NCBI GenBank assembly: GCA_026004795.1
Contig: BPJV01000004.1
Span: 1-64,000 of the forward strand
Length of the DNA: 64,000 nt
Direction: 5' to 3'
From: Pirellulaceae bacterium
GTDB lineage: Bacteria; Planctomycetota; Planctomycetia; Pirellulales; Pirellulaceae
Positions 43,689 through 52,759 of this stretch are shown one piece after another; position 1 is the first letter of the stretch, and every line of letters begins with the position of its first letter. The notes beneath the pieces were generated by a model, which did not search any database, was not told where the DNA came from, and saw only the letters and a program-made list of their open reading frames with translations. Made by a program: the position numbers and the translations under genes.

Positions 43689-44531
43689 GTGCTACCGCTA
43701 ATTACCAGCCCTACGAACCATCGCGTCAAGCACTGGGTGCGATTGCGTCGGTCGGATGTTCGCCGACAGTGCGGTGAGTTCCTCATCGACGGTCGACAAG
43801 AGGTGGAAAAAGCGGTGGCGGCCGGTATTGAGGTTTGCACGCTATTGATTCCCGGCGACGACCTGGCCGACCCGGAGACGGTTGCCAGGGTGACCAGTCT
43901 GGTTTCGGAGCACGTGGTTCAACCACTTGGTCCTGCTGCCATGCGGCGTGTCAGCTACGGCCAACGCGATCGAGATTGGATCGCCGTGGCGCGCGTGCGC
44001 ACCGAGCGGCTCACGGCCCTCGCGTTTCCACCCTGCCCCCTGATTCTCGTCCTGGATCGCCTGGAGAAGCCGGGAAACATCGGCGCGTGTCTCCGCTCGG
44101 CGGCGGCCGTGGGGGCGTCTGCTGTGTTGTTGGCCGATTGTCCCACCGACCTATACAACCCGAACGCTATCCGTGCAAGCCGCGGGGCCATTTTTCAGCT
44201 TCCTGTCGTCCAGTGCGGATCGGCCGAGGCCATCGAGTTGCTCCGCCGCCATGACGTGCCGATTTGCGCGGCTGAGGTCGATGCCCCGCAGTCATTCTGG
44301 GAAACCGATCTGTCCGGAGCGGTGGCCATCGCGATTGGCAACGAGGCAGATGGCCTGCAGGAGGTGTGGAGGCAGTCGGCGACCACCCGATTTCGCGTCC
44401 CCATGCAGGCTCATACGGATAGTCTCAATGCCTCGATTTCTGCCGCCTTGTGTCTCTACGAGGCCCAGCGTCAGCGTCAATTTGCCGGCAACGGGCGCAA
44501 AAAGTTTGACGACCCCATAGTTGGCGGGTAG
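43689..44531 (+). CDS. TrmH/SpoU-family RNA 2'-O-methyltransferase
   Basis: The 280-residue product has an N-terminal RNA-binding substrate domain (SPTNHRVKHWVRLRRSD, then CGEFLIDGRQEVEKAV) and a SPOUT knot: motif 1 LDRLEKPGNIGACLRSAAAVGA, motif 2 AIAIGNEADGL and motif 3 RVPMQAHTDSLNASISAALCLYE. These bind SAM and supply the catalytic Arg and Asn. The target is a 23S rRNA or tRNA ribose, but the position cannot be read from sequence. The start is ambiguous: GTG at 43689 has GAGGAA about ten bases upstream and homologues begin near ITSP, while ATG at 43647 has no site. A GNAT gene follows after 38 bases. Confidence 0.88.
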   Translation: MLPLITSPTNHRVKHWVRLRRSDVRRQCGEFLIDGRQEVEKAVAAGIEVCTLLIPGDDLADPETVARVTSLVSEHVVQPLGPAAMRRVSYGQRDRDWIAVARVRTERLTALAFPPCPLILVLDRLEKPGNIGACLRSAAAVGASAVLLADCPTDLYNPNAIRASRGAIFQLPVVQCGSAEAIELLRRHDVPICAAEVDAPQSFWETDLSGAVAIAIGNEADGLQEVWRQSATTRFRVPMQAHTDSLNASISAALCLYEAQRQRQFAGNGRKKFDDPIVGG

Positions 44532-44569
44532 ATTCTCCCGAGGGGATTGGTTTCAGTGAGGCGCCGCCG

Positions 44570-45136
44570 ATGACGTTGACTTACTTCAAACGTTACCGCA
44601 TGGAGATTCGGCTCGATTCGATTGCTCCGGAATTTCTCCGCTCGTGCCACCTGCCGTCGGGGTTTGAGTTAGCCCCTTGGGATCCTACTTTGTTGAAGGA
44701 CCATGCGGAGGTCAAGTACTTGAGCTTCTCCCACGAAATCGATGCTCATGTGTTCCCTTGCTTGGGCCAGCGTCAGGGGTGCCGACAGTTGATGGAAGAG
44801 ATCTCCAGTCGAGAGAACTTTGTTCCCGAGGCGACCTGGTTGGCCTACCGGCGCGCGGGTTTCGATTCACCGCAACCGTGTGGAACGATCCAGGGGTTGC
44901 GTGCCAGTGCCAAAGAGGGCGCCATTCAGAATATTGGCGTCCATCCCCAATGTCGTGGGCTGGGAATTGGCCGTTGTTTGCTGGTGGCTGCTTTGCAAGG
45001 CTTTGCCAAAGTCGGATGCCGTTACGCCCATCTGGAGGTAACCGTGCAGAACGTGGACGCCATTCGTTTGTATGAACGATGCGGGTTCCGTCGGGTGGAG
45101 ACGTTGTTCAAGGTAGCCGACGTGGTGTATGCCTGA
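44570..45136 (+). CDS. GNAT-family acetyltransferase
   Basis: The 188-residue product has a GNAT core in its C-terminal half: beta-4 IQNIGVHPQCRG, the acetyl-CoA pyrophosphate loop RGLGIGRCLL, and VQNVDAIRLYERCGFRRVETL, a typical motif B ending. The first 70 residues (FELAPWDPTLLKDHAEVKYLSF) are an N-terminal part with conserved Trp/Phe typical of substrate-specific variants. The acceptor is unknown. GAGGCG lies seven bases before the ATG, and the gene is probably cotranscribed with the methyltransferase upstream (38-base gap). Confidence 0.88.
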   Translation: MTLTYFKRYRMEIRLDSIAPEFLRSCHLPSGFELAPWDPTLLKDHAEVKYLSFSHEIDAHVFPCLGQRQGCRQLMEEISSRENFVPEATWLAYRRAGFDSPQPCGTIQGLRASAKEGAIQNIGVHPQCRGLGIGRCLLVAALQGFAKVGCRYAHLEVTVQNVDAIRLYERCGFRRVETLFKVADVVYA

Positions 45137-45299
45137 AAAAGGATGGGAAACGCGACGGCATTGCGTCGCAAGTGCAGGATGCGGCTCAACGCAACTGGCC
45201 GGTTCCCGCTCATGCCAGCGATCGATTCGCCGGATCGGCTGGGGCTGAGAAGTCGAGCAAGACTCGATTCATCGCTGGGATGATGAGCACTGCCGCGCC

Positions 45300-45341
45300 A
45301 AAAAAAAACGGCCAGCCTGAGGACATCCTACAAGCTGGCCG
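45300..45341 (-). terminator. Rho-independent terminator of the RRM gene
   Basis: CGGCCAGC (45309-45316) pairs with GCTGGCCG (45334-45341), followed on the minus strand by nine T. It lies about 110 bases after the stop at 45451. Confidence 0.95.
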
Positions 45342-45450
45342 GCATTAAGTATCGCTACAGAAGGCAGCTCAGGGGCATTTCCTCCCGTTGCGGCGTCACA
45401 CCGAGGTCGCCAACCGAGCACACCGCTCCGTTCCGACACCCCCGGGGCGT

Positions 45451-45726
45451 TTACCAGCGGCGACCGCCACCACCACGGCGATCTTCGCGGGGACGCGCTT
45501 CGTTGACCGTAACCGCGCGGCCGCATAGTTCTGTTTGATTCAAGCCATCGATCGCTTCACGACCGTCATTGCGATCGTGCATCTCGACGAACGCGAAACC
45601 TCGTGATCGTCCCGTGTCGCGATCTTTGATGATGTTGACGGACTTTACGTCGCCATACTCGCCGAACGCCGTCTCCAGATCCTGTTCCGTTGCATTGAAG
45701 CTAAGGTTGCCTACGTAGATGTTCAT
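45451..45726 (-). CDS. RNA-binding protein with one RRM domain
   Basis: The 91-residue product is a single RNA-recognition motif: RNP-2 is IYVGNLSF (residues 3-10) and RNP-1 is RGFAFVEM (about 43-50), with the acidic/basic tail PREDRRGGGGRRW. Such glycine-tailed small RRM proteins are common in cyanobacteria and Planctomycetes and are often cold-induced RNA chaperones; that role is inferred. AGGAG lies eight bases before the ATG. It is monocistronic with a strong terminator. The conserved aromatic residues Tyr4, Phe45 and Phe47 needed for RNA stacking are all present. Confidence 0.95.
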   Translation of the reverse strand: MNIYVGNLSFNATEQDLETAFGEYGDVKSVNIIKDRDTGRSRGFAFVEMHDRNDGREAIDGLNQTELCGRAVTVNEARPREDRRGGGGRRW

Positions 45727-46221
45727 TCTCGAACTCCTCTCTTACACGCCATCGGTTTGGCGAACCGATGCCGCGAGGGATGTTTTTGCGAGCGACGATA
45801 CGTCTTAGCGGGCAATCGTCAAGACGCGAGTAAACTCAGCGAGCAGACACCAGCCACAAGCACTGGACAATCAAAGCGGAGAGACGAGGGAAGCCGCAGA
45901 AAGCTCTATCTTCGAGCCGGGCGCCAGATCACATTCCAGATCGACCGTCAGTTGACTAAAAACAAATTCGTGCGCCGAAATCCATCCCTCAAGCTAGCTG
46001 CTATTGGCGTGGCCCCCGCGGGCCGAATACTTCCAATAGCGTTATCTGAATCATAGGGTACTATCGGCGGCCTGTCTAGGGGAACTGCAGGTAATTCCGC
46101 CAAGTTTATGGGAGATTCCCCGGATTGGCGGCTGTCGTGCCATAACCCTGGTACGATATGCCGATAGCTTTGTCGCTTTTCCTGCCAGAGAACTACGGTA
46201 GCAAAGGACGTTCCGGGAACC
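45727..46221. other. Divergent upstream region of RRM and TIM-barrel genes
   Basis: This 495-base gap contains upstream leaders of both genes. No complete sigma-70 promoter was recognised. No gene is present. Confidence 0.4.
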
Positions 46222-47232
46222 ATGCGATGCGCCAACCGTGCCATGTCGACAGCGGACTTGCGTCGACGCAATGCTTTGTTCAGAGGGGGGCTGTGGCTGA
46301 TGGGAGCACCGCTGGTGCTGCCTTGGTCCCGGCCGTGCGCTGGTGCCCCTGTGGAATCACCGGAGCCTCGCTCCTGGTGCACGCTTGGTTTCAGCACCTA
46401 TGGGATGCCCTCGCTGACGACGGAAGCGGCGATCGACCACATTTCCAAGGTAGGCTTCGACGCGGTGGAGCTTGCCATCCGTGCCGGAGCGGACGCCGAT
46501 GCGGCCCACTTGCCGTCAGCGCGACGTCGAGCGATCGCCCAGCTTCTTCGTGACCGGCGTCTGCGCCTTTCCTCGTTGATGGAGCACGTGTTTCCTGCTC
46601 GACAGCAACAGGGCGTCCTCGAGCGGCTGCGGTTGGCGGCGCAACTGGCTCACGATCTCTCGCCTGATTCCCCTCCCATCATCCAAACCGTGCTGGGGTC
46701 GGGAGCGTTCTCGGCCAACAAAGGGATGCTCCGCGACGCCCTAGGTCAATGGGTGGCCCTGGCCGATGCCAATGCCATCACCCTCGCCATCAAACCGCAT
46801 CGTGGCGGGGTCGTGTCGCGACCGAGCGAAGCCATCTGGCTGTTGGAGCAACTCGGTTCTCCTGCGCGGTTGAAAATGGTTTATGACTACAGCCATTTTG
46901 CGTACCGAGGCATGGATCTGGCCGCCACCATCCAACAATCGTTGCCGCATACGGTGCACGTTGCGGTAAAGGATGTAGTCCGCGAGTCCCACCGCGTTCG
47001 CTTCGCTCTACCTGGCAGCACCGGCACGATCGACTATCGGCAGCTTCTTAGCCAGTTTTTCGCCGGGGGATACCGAGGGGATTTCAATTGTGAGGTCAGC
47101 AGTATGCTCTGGAGTGCTCCCGATTACGATCCCCTGGCAGCTTGCCGATCATGCTATGCTGCCATGTCCCGGCTGTTCCAACAGGCCGACGTGCCGCGGC
47201 CATCCTCGTCAGCAGCCGCACAAGCTAATTGA
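46222..47232 (+). CDS. Exported xylose isomerase-like TIM-barrel protein (AP endonuclease family 2)
   Basis: The 336-residue product has a Tat-like N-terminus (DLRRRNALFRGGLWLMGAPLVL), so export is likely. A sugar phosphate isomerase/epimerase barrel follows: LGFSTYGMPSLTTEAAIDHI, VGFDAVELAIRAGADADAAH, TLAIKPHRGGVVS, and the metal-site strand KMVYDYSHF, then VAVKDV and FNCEVSS. These barrels bind a divalent metal through Glu/Asp/His. The substrate is unknown. The start is either 46222 or 46243; neither has a strong ribosome site. The end overlaps purQ on the other strand by eight bases. Confidence 0.8.
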   Translation: MRCANRAMSTADLRRRNALFRGGLWLMGAPLVLPWSRPCAGAPVESPEPRSWCTLGFSTYGMPSLTTEAAIDHISKVGFDAVELAIRAGADADAAHLPSARRRAIAQLLRDRRLRLSSLMEHVFPARQQQGVLERLRLAAQLAHDLSPDSPPIIQTVLGSGAFSANKGMLRDALGQWVALADANAITLAIKPHRGGVVSRPSEAIWLLEQLGSPARLKMVYDYSHFAYRGMDLAATIQQSLPHTVHVAVKDVVRESHRVRFALPGSTGTIDYRQLLSQFFAGGYRGDFNCEVSSMLWSAPDYDPLAACRSCYAAMSRLFQQADVPRPSSSAAAQAN

Positions 47233-48022
47233 AGTAGGCGACCGCGTTGGTGAAGATCTGCATGCCCTCGCCGCGTGGTGGAAGCTCCTCCCTACGCGTC
47301 CATGCCGGATGGTGAGTCGCGTCGATACACCGCTCCGGATGCGGCATCAAACCCAACACTCTTCCGGAAGGATCGGAAATCCCCGCGATGTTGAATTGCG
47401 CGCCGTTGGGATTCCAAGGGTAATCCAGCACCTCATCACCCGTCCCACCGTCGGGCATGGCATAGCGCAATCCCATCTGGCCGGCCGCCTGCATCCGACG
47501 GGCGATATCCTCATTGGCGACCACGAACCGTCCTTCGGCATGGGCCATGGGAAGGTACATGCGGTCGATACCGCACAGGAATACGCTATTGGACTCGGTG
47601 GTGCGCAGATGAACCCAGCGATCCTCGAACCGTCCTTGCCGATTCAGGGTTAGGGTCGCCGTGGCGCCAGCCGCGTTGCCGTAGATCGAGGTGGGGAAGA
47701 AAATCCCCAGGCGCATCATCACCTGGAATCCATTGCAAATGCCCAAGACGAGACGATCCGATTCGCGAAACCCCTCGATCACCTCGCGGGCGTGCACTTG
47801 AAGACGTTGGGCAAGGATTCTGCCCGCGGCGATATCATCACCGTAACTGAATCCACCAGGAAAACAGAGTATTTGATAATCGGCGGCTACCCGCGGATTT
47901 TCCACCAGTCGATTGATATGAACCACTTCCGGCACCGCACCGGCCAACGCGAACGCATAGGACGTCTCCATGTCACAATTGGTTCCCGGTGCTCGCAACA
48001 CCATCACGCGAGGTTTCGCCAT
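47225..48022 (-). CDS. purQ: Phosphoribosylformylglycinamidine synthase subunit I
   Basis: The 265-residue product is the class I glutamine amidotransferase subunit of FGAM synthase, in de novo purine synthesis. The nucleophile is C96 in LVLGICNGFQ; the His-Glu pair is H228 and E230 in LMPHPER. The opening PRVMVLRAPGTNCDMET and PGGFSYGDD agree with PurQ. PurL and PurS, its partners, are not in the window. The 3' end overlaps the convergent TIM-barrel gene by eight bases. The ATG at 48022 has only a weak ribosome site. Confidence 0.95.
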   Translation of the reverse strand: MAKPRVMVLRAPGTNCDMETSYAFALAGAVPEVVHINRLVENPRVAADYQILCFPGGFSYGDDIAAGRILAQRLQVHAREVIEGFRESDRLVLGICNGFQVMMRLGIFFPTSIYGNAAGATATLTLNRQGRFEDRWVHLRTTESNSVFLCGIDRMYLPMAHAEGRFVVANEDIARRMQAAGQMGLRYAMPDGGTGDEVLDYPWNPNGAQFNIAGISDPSGRVLGLMPHPERCIDATHHPAWTRREELPPRGEGMQIFTNAVAYFN

Positions 48023-48335
48023 GGTAACGATCCAAAGTTAGGCTCTCGATACATTGCCACGCTCACCGCCGAGCCAATGGCGGTACGGCGGGCCGCCACG
48101 ACCTCCGCTCCATTGCCTGTTGCCACGACGGGCGATCCAACGGAGAGGAGCAGCCTGTGCGGCAGTTTTCCGCTAGGTTACCACGTGATGCGTTGATGGG
48201 TAGGGGATGGCTAGTTAGCCGATTGGGCGTCTTCCTGACGGGCATGGTAAGTCCTCAAGGGAAGGCAGGTGGTGGCGGCGTAAGGTAACCGCTGGCGGTC
48301 GCTACGATAGGGAAAAGCGGCCTCTTGTCCTAGCC
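48023..48335. other. Gap between purQ and the PLP-dependent enzyme
   Basis: The 313 bases lie between two minus-strand genes. They contain no recognisable gene, repeat or terminator. The purQ promoter is expected here but was not recognised. Confidence 0.4.
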
Positions 48336-49598
48336 TCATGATGCCCGGCCCACGGTTGCCGCAACCGCCGCCAATGCCTGCTGGAACTGGTGCCGGAGGG
48401 TGTCCGTGGCCTCGATTCCACACGAGATTCTCACCGTTTGGCGGCAAATCCCCAACTTGGCCTGTTCTGCATCCGATAGGCTGCGATGGCTGGTGCTGGC
48501 GGGATGCGACAAGGTGGTTCGCACATCCCCCAGCGATGGTGCAAAAGGAAAGTACCTCGTCAGCACCCGGAAGGCGTCGTCCATCGTCCCGGCTTCCATG
48601 GCGAAGTGCATGGTCACCATCCACCCGAATCCTCCGGACAACAAGCGGCTGGCCCAGCGATGCTGCGGATGAGACGGCAGGCCCGGATAGTCGACACCGC
48701 GCACGATCGCCTGCGCGCTCAACAGGTCCGCTACGGCGGCGGCGTTGCGACATGCTCGTTCCACACGCACTTCCAGCGTCTGCAGCCCGCGTTCGGTCAG
48801 ATAGCAATCGATGGGACTGCTGGTCATCCCCAAGCTGGCCACGTGCCTGCGCACCGATTGGCAAATCGACGGATCGACCGTAGCCACCAAGCCCAACATC
48901 GCGTCGCTGTGACCGCACACTTGTTTGCTCAAGCTCTCCACCACCACGTCGGCTCCCCAGTCCAGTGGCCGGCACAGGTGAGCGGTGGCAAACGTGTTGT
49001 CGACTACCAGCAGCCCGCCAACGCTGTGGACGCGCTCCCGAAGTCGCTGCAGGTCGACGACGCGCAATCGGGGATTGCTTACCGTCTCCACGAACACCAT
49101 CCGTGGGCGTTCCACAACGATCCGCTGCATGCTTTGGTCGTCGTAGGGATCGAACAATACGCTGCGAATTCCCCATTTGGCCAGGTGGTCGAAGAACAGC
49201 ACCATGGTCTTTCCGTACACCTCTTCGGCCACCCACACCGTGTCGCCGGGAGCTAGGCAGGCTAGGGCTACCGCAGCGATGGCGCTCATCCCCTGGGCGG
49301 TGACGATAGCATCTGATGCTCCATGCATCTGTGCCAACACTCGTTCCAGTCGCTGAGCTGATGGATGGTTTTCCCGTCGATAAACGAAGGTCTCTGATAA
49401 ACTTCCGTCAAGGGCGGCCTCGGCCTCGGTCGGAGAGGTGAAGCACCAAACACTGCTCAATTCCAATGGTGGAACCAGCGGTTGGCCTAGAGGGAGAGCC
49501 GCGGTGTCGCCAGTTGGCTCCTCACGACGTCCGGTTAACGAATTGTTGGATGCCTTCTCGGGCGACCGCTTTTTGTCGGTATCACGTTGTTGATCCAT
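48336..49598 (-). CDS. Trans-sulfuration-type PLP enzyme (Cys/Met metabolism family)
   Basis: The 420-residue product has the fold-type I landmarks YRRENHPSAQRLERVLAQMHG, VTAQGMSAIAAVALACLAPGD, VVDNTFATAH (D200) and the PLP lysine K225 in VVESLSKQVCGHSDAMLG. The family contains cystathionine gamma-synthase, cystathionine beta/gamma-lyase and O-acetylhomoserine sulfhydrylase, which cannot be separated by eye. An extra 35-residue polar N-terminus before LGQPLVPPLELSSVW may be unstructured. The ATG at 49598 lacks a clear ribosome site. A sulfite reductase gene at 61465 is 12 kb away, so sulfur metabolism is a shared theme only loosely. Confidence 0.9.
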   Translation of the reverse strand: MDQQRDTDKKRSPEKASNNSLTGRREEPTGDTAALPLGQPLVPPLELSSVWCFTSPTEAEAALDGSLSETFVYRRENHPSAQRLERVLAQMHGASDAIVTAQGMSAIAAVALACLAPGDTVWVAEEVYGKTMVLFFDHLAKWGIRSVLFDPYDDQSMQRIVVERPRMVFVETVSNPRLRVVDLQRLRERVHSVGGLLVVDNTFATAHLCRPLDWGADVVVESLSKQVCGHSDAMLGLVATVDPSICQSVRRHVASLGMTSSPIDCYLTERGLQTLEVRVERACRNAAAVADLLSAQAIVRGVDYPGLPSHPQHRWASRLLSGGFGWMVTMHFAMEAGTMDDAFRVLTRYFPFAPSLGDVRTTLSHPASTSHRSLSDAEQAKLGICRQTVRISCGIEATDTLRHQFQQALAAVAATVGRAS

Positions 49599-49730
49599 CT
49601 GTTCATGCTCGAAGTTGGCAAAGAATCTGGTACAGTGATCGACACCTTGCTTCCCGCGTTGGGGAATCGCTGAGCCAATCCGACACGATCATTCATTCCG
49701 ACATCATCGAAATTGACGCGAGATCACGAC

Positions 49731-51404
49731 ATGGGTGAGAAGTACCGCTGGGCGGCAATCGGAGACATCAATGCCTTTTTCGGATTGATGTTGGACAATG
49801 TAGCGGGTCTGATCTTGATCGTCAGCCTCCTGCACCAAAACTTCGACTTTCCCGTAGAGTTCGCGTTGCGGCACATGATACCGGGAACGGCCATCGGAGT
49901 CTTTTTGGGAGACCTGGCGTTCTTCTTTCTCGCCTTCCGCTTGGCCCGGACAACGGGAAGCCGAACGGTAACGGCCATGCCGCTGGGATTGGACACGCCA
50001 AGTACATTCGGCATGGTCTTTTTTGTGCTGGGACCGGCGTACCGCGGGGCGCTAGCCGAGGCAGGTAGTAGCGGAGGGCACGCGGTGCAAGCGGCAGCCC
50101 TGCACGCCTGGCACATCGGCATTTGCAGCATCTTTTTTAGTGGCGTGCTGAAGGTATGCTGCTCTTTCGGGAGCGGTTGGGTGCGTCGCGTGGTGCCACG
50201 GGCCGGCCTGCTCGGCTCGTTGGCAGCAATCGCTCTGGTCCTGATCTCCTTTCTTCCTTTGCTGGAGATTCTCCGTTACCCGCTGGTCGGGCTGGTCGCC
50301 ATGTCGATCATTCTCACCGCGCTCATCGCCCGCCTGCCGCTTCCTGGACGGGTTCCTGGAGCCGTCGGCGGGCTCATCGTCGCCGGCGGCATGTTTCTCC
50401 TCTTGAAGTGGACTGGGATGCTAGGGCCTACGGAAGAACCTCTGTTCGACCCCTATGCCGGCTTGTTCCCCAGCGAATGGCTCTCCGCGCTGTCCTTCTC
50501 ATGGATGCGCGCTGTTGCCGATTCGGTGCACTACCTTCCTATCGTACTCCCCTTTGCGTTGGCGACGGTGGTGGGAGGCATCGACTGTGCAGAAAGCGCT
50601 GCGGCGGCTGGAGATGATTACCCCACCAGCGCCGTCATCGGAATCGAAGCGGTGGCCACGTTGTTGGCCAGTTTCTGCGGCGCCGTGGTGCAAACGACTC
50701 CGTACATCGGACATCCAGCGTACAAAGCGATGGGGGGCCGCGCCGCCTACACCTTGGCAACCGCACTGATGATGGGGATTTTGGGGACGACCGGACTGTT
50801 CGGTTATTTTTACCAATTGATCCCCAAGGCGGCCGTGTTTCCGATCCTGGTCTTCGTCGGCTTGGAGATTGCGGCTCAAAGCTTCTTGGCCACACCACGT
50901 CGTCACTACCCGGCGGTGGCCATCGCCTGCATCCCAGCGCTCGCCTCACTGGCCATATTCTTCGTCAATCAGTTGTGGGGCGACGGCGCCTTGGTAGCAG
51001 CTGGGATCAATCCCGCCACGCTTCAGAAGCACGAGTTACAATCCAATCTGGCCACCACCTCGATGCTGGCCAACGGATTCATTTTGACCAGCATCACTTG
51101 GTCCTCAGCGCTGGCGATGGCCATTGACCGCCGGCTGGTGGCTGCGGCTGGCTTTTACCTCGTCGCAGCCTTCTGTACTTTGTTCGGACTGATGCACTCC
51201 CCTCTTGCCAATGCTCCCATCCTGGCCCCCGTCGGTCTGGGGATCCTTCCCTCCGCAGCGGTCCTGCCGCAGGAACACTTGTCCACCGTGCTCAATTGGA
51301 CGATCGGTTATGTGGGAATCGCCATGTTGATGGTGGTTTGGGATCGCTACTTACGAGCAACCGACCAGTTGCCTCAACAGGCCAGCAATCAGGAGGACCA
51401 TTGA
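49731..51404 (+). CDS. NCS2/AzgA-like nucleobase or small-molecule permease
   Basis: The 557-residue product has about 13 membrane helices. It starts WAAIGDINAFFGLMLDNVAGL, and the central DCAESAAAAGDDYPTS with VVQTTPYIGHPAYKAMGGRAAYTLA is typical of the NCS2 scaffold (TM8 and TM10 substrate-binding region). Members carry uracil, xanthine or hypoxanthine with protons or sodium; the planctomycete subgroup is longer and its substrate unknown. The start at 49731 puts the first helix at once; the longer frame to 49713 adds six residues. The gene converges on the Nramp-like gene with a five-base gap. Confidence 0.8.
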   Translation: MGEKYRWAAIGDINAFFGLMLDNVAGLILIVSLLHQNFDFPVEFALRHMIPGTAIGVFLGDLAFFFLAFRLARTTGSRTVTAMPLGLDTPSTFGMVFFVLGPAYRGALAEAGSSGGHAVQAAALHAWHIGICSIFFSGVLKVCCSFGSGWVRRVVPRAGLLGSLAAIALVLISFLPLLEILRYPLVGLVAMSIILTALIARLPLPGRVPGAVGGLIVAGGMFLLLKWTGMLGPTEEPLFDPYAGLFPSEWLSALSFSWMRAVADSVHYLPIVLPFALATVVGGIDCAESAAAAGDDYPTSAVIGIEAVATLLASFCGAVVQTTPYIGHPAYKAMGGRAAYTLATALMMGILGTTGLFGYFYQLIPKAAVFPILVFVGLEIAAQSFLATPRRHYPAVAIACIPALASLAIFFVNQLWGDGALVAAGINPATLQKHELQSNLATTSMLANGFILTSITWSSALAMAIDRRLVAAAGFYLVAAFCTLFGLMHSPLANAPILAPVGLGILPSAAVLPQEHLSTVLNWTIGYVGIAMLMVVWDRYLRATDQLPQQASNQEDH

Positions 51405-51409
51405 GTTGT

Positions 51410-52672
51410 CTACCATGAGCTGGCGATCTGCATTCCACCGGCCACCACGGACACGATCAGGGTGAGGATCAGCAACGCATTGGTCGACCATGAGTTGCGG
51501 TACTCGGTGCCCATCCATCGACGGGAGCCGTTGAGTATCAGCAAGGCGGTCGTGAGCATGGGGATGAACATCGCTCCTATCATGCCGTTGATTTTCATCG
51601 CCGTCCTGAAATGGAAGAAGATCAGTCCGCTGATGGGGACGGTAGCGATGAGCAACAAGTAGCTCTTGTACAACAACGAGCGCGAGGATACGGCGGTCGA
51701 TCGTTTCCCCCCGCTACGCCATTGGCTCCAATAGTCGGCAAACAGATACGGAACGCTCTGCCACACGCCAAGCAGGCTGCTGAAGACGGCCCCCCAGGCG
51801 CCGGCCAAGAAAGCCCATTTGGCCGCCGGTCCTCCGCTGGCCAGCCTGGCTTCCAGCAAATTGGCTACCTCGATAATCAACGTGACTCCCGTGGCATCGA
51901 GTTGGCCGATCCTGCTGCCGATGATCACCATCGCCAGTCCAAAAAGTGCGGTCATCGCATAGCCGATGGCCAGGTCGAGTCGACAGAGAGGCAGATCGTC
52001 CACGCTCTGGCGATGTTCTTCCCGTATCCAATAGCCGTAGCACAGAATCGTCACCGTGCCTCCCACGCCACCTAACAAGGCGATTGTCCAGGCGAGGCCG
52101 CCGTCGTAGAATTGCGGAATTCGTGGTACGAACATGCCCATCAAGATTTCGCTGGGATTGGGCGCCAGAAGCGTCGCCGTACAAATAACGGTTACGAACA
52201 TCAGCCCAATGCACACGCGCATCACCAACTCGAAGAGCCGATAACCGCCGGCGCCGATCAAGACCACGGCGAGAAGGCTGTGCAGCGCTCCATAAAGCAC
52301 CTTCCCGCGACTGGCATGGTCAACAATGGGATAGATCGCGTAGGCGGCCGCGCCACAGGCGCTCATCAGCGCCATGGCCACCAGATAACTCCACACGATC
52401 AGGTAGACGAGGAACGTCCACCGGGCAACGCTTCCCAGATGGGCCAGCACACCTTCCAGCAGGGTGGTGCCGGTGACCAGTTGCCAGCGTGTCAATCCCT
52501 CGTTGAGCACGTACTTGAGCACCGCACCGACGAGGACCGCCCATAACACCGCGCAACCCAAATGGACTCCGGTAAACGTCGCCGTCGCCAGGTCGCCGGC
52601 GCCCACACCGGTCGCGGCGACCAACACGCCGGGACCGATGAGCTTCCACGACGGTGTGCTGGATGGTTTCAT
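51410..52672 (-). CDS. Nramp-like transporter with non-canonical metal motif
   Basis: The 420-residue product has about 11 membrane helices and opens WKLIGPGVLVAATGVGAGDLAT, aligning with the TM1 region of Nramp/MntH. In canonical members the metal-binding motif there is DPGNFAT; here it is GAGDLAT (24-30). The TM6 motif with MPHN is replaced by TILCYGYWIR (206-216). Divalent-metal binding of the usual kind is therefore doubtful, and a different ion or solute is likely. The start is taken as ATG at 52672; TTG at 52684 is the alternative, and neither has a good ribosome site. It lies 87 bases after the phosphofructokinase gene on the same strand. Confidence 0.8.
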   Translation of the reverse strand: MKPSSTPSWKLIGPGVLVAATGVGAGDLATATFTGVHLGCAVLWAVLVGAVLKYVLNEGLTRWQLVTGTTLLEGVLAHLGSVARWTFLVYLIVWSYLVAMALMSACGAAAYAIYPIVDHASRGKVLYGALHSLLAVVLIGAGGYRLFELVMRVCIGLMFVTVICTATLLAPNPSEILMGMFVPRIPQFYDGGLAWTIALLGGVGGTVTILCYGYWIREEHRQSVDDLPLCRLDLAIGYAMTALFGLAMVIIGSRIGQLDATGVTLIIEVANLLEARLASGGPAAKWAFLAGAWGAVFSSLLGVWQSVPYLFADYWSQWRSGGKRSTAVSSRSLLYKSYLLLIATVPISGLIFFHFRTAMKINGMIGAMFIPMLTTALLILNGSRRWMGTEYRNSWSTNALLILTLIVSVVAGGMQIASSW

Positions 52673-52759
52673 GGTGCGCGACAACCGTGGGGGCAGCGAG
52701 GGAGGAGCCCGCTGCCGGTAGGGCCAAGCTTCCGACTGCTCCGCGCCACCGAGGGACGA

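Noticed and set aside
48211-49236. 341-codon minus-strand frame overlapping the PLP-dependent enzyme
   Set aside because: It runs in another frame on the same strand as a gene with an intact PLP lysine motif, and its product is Arg/Gly-rich noise.
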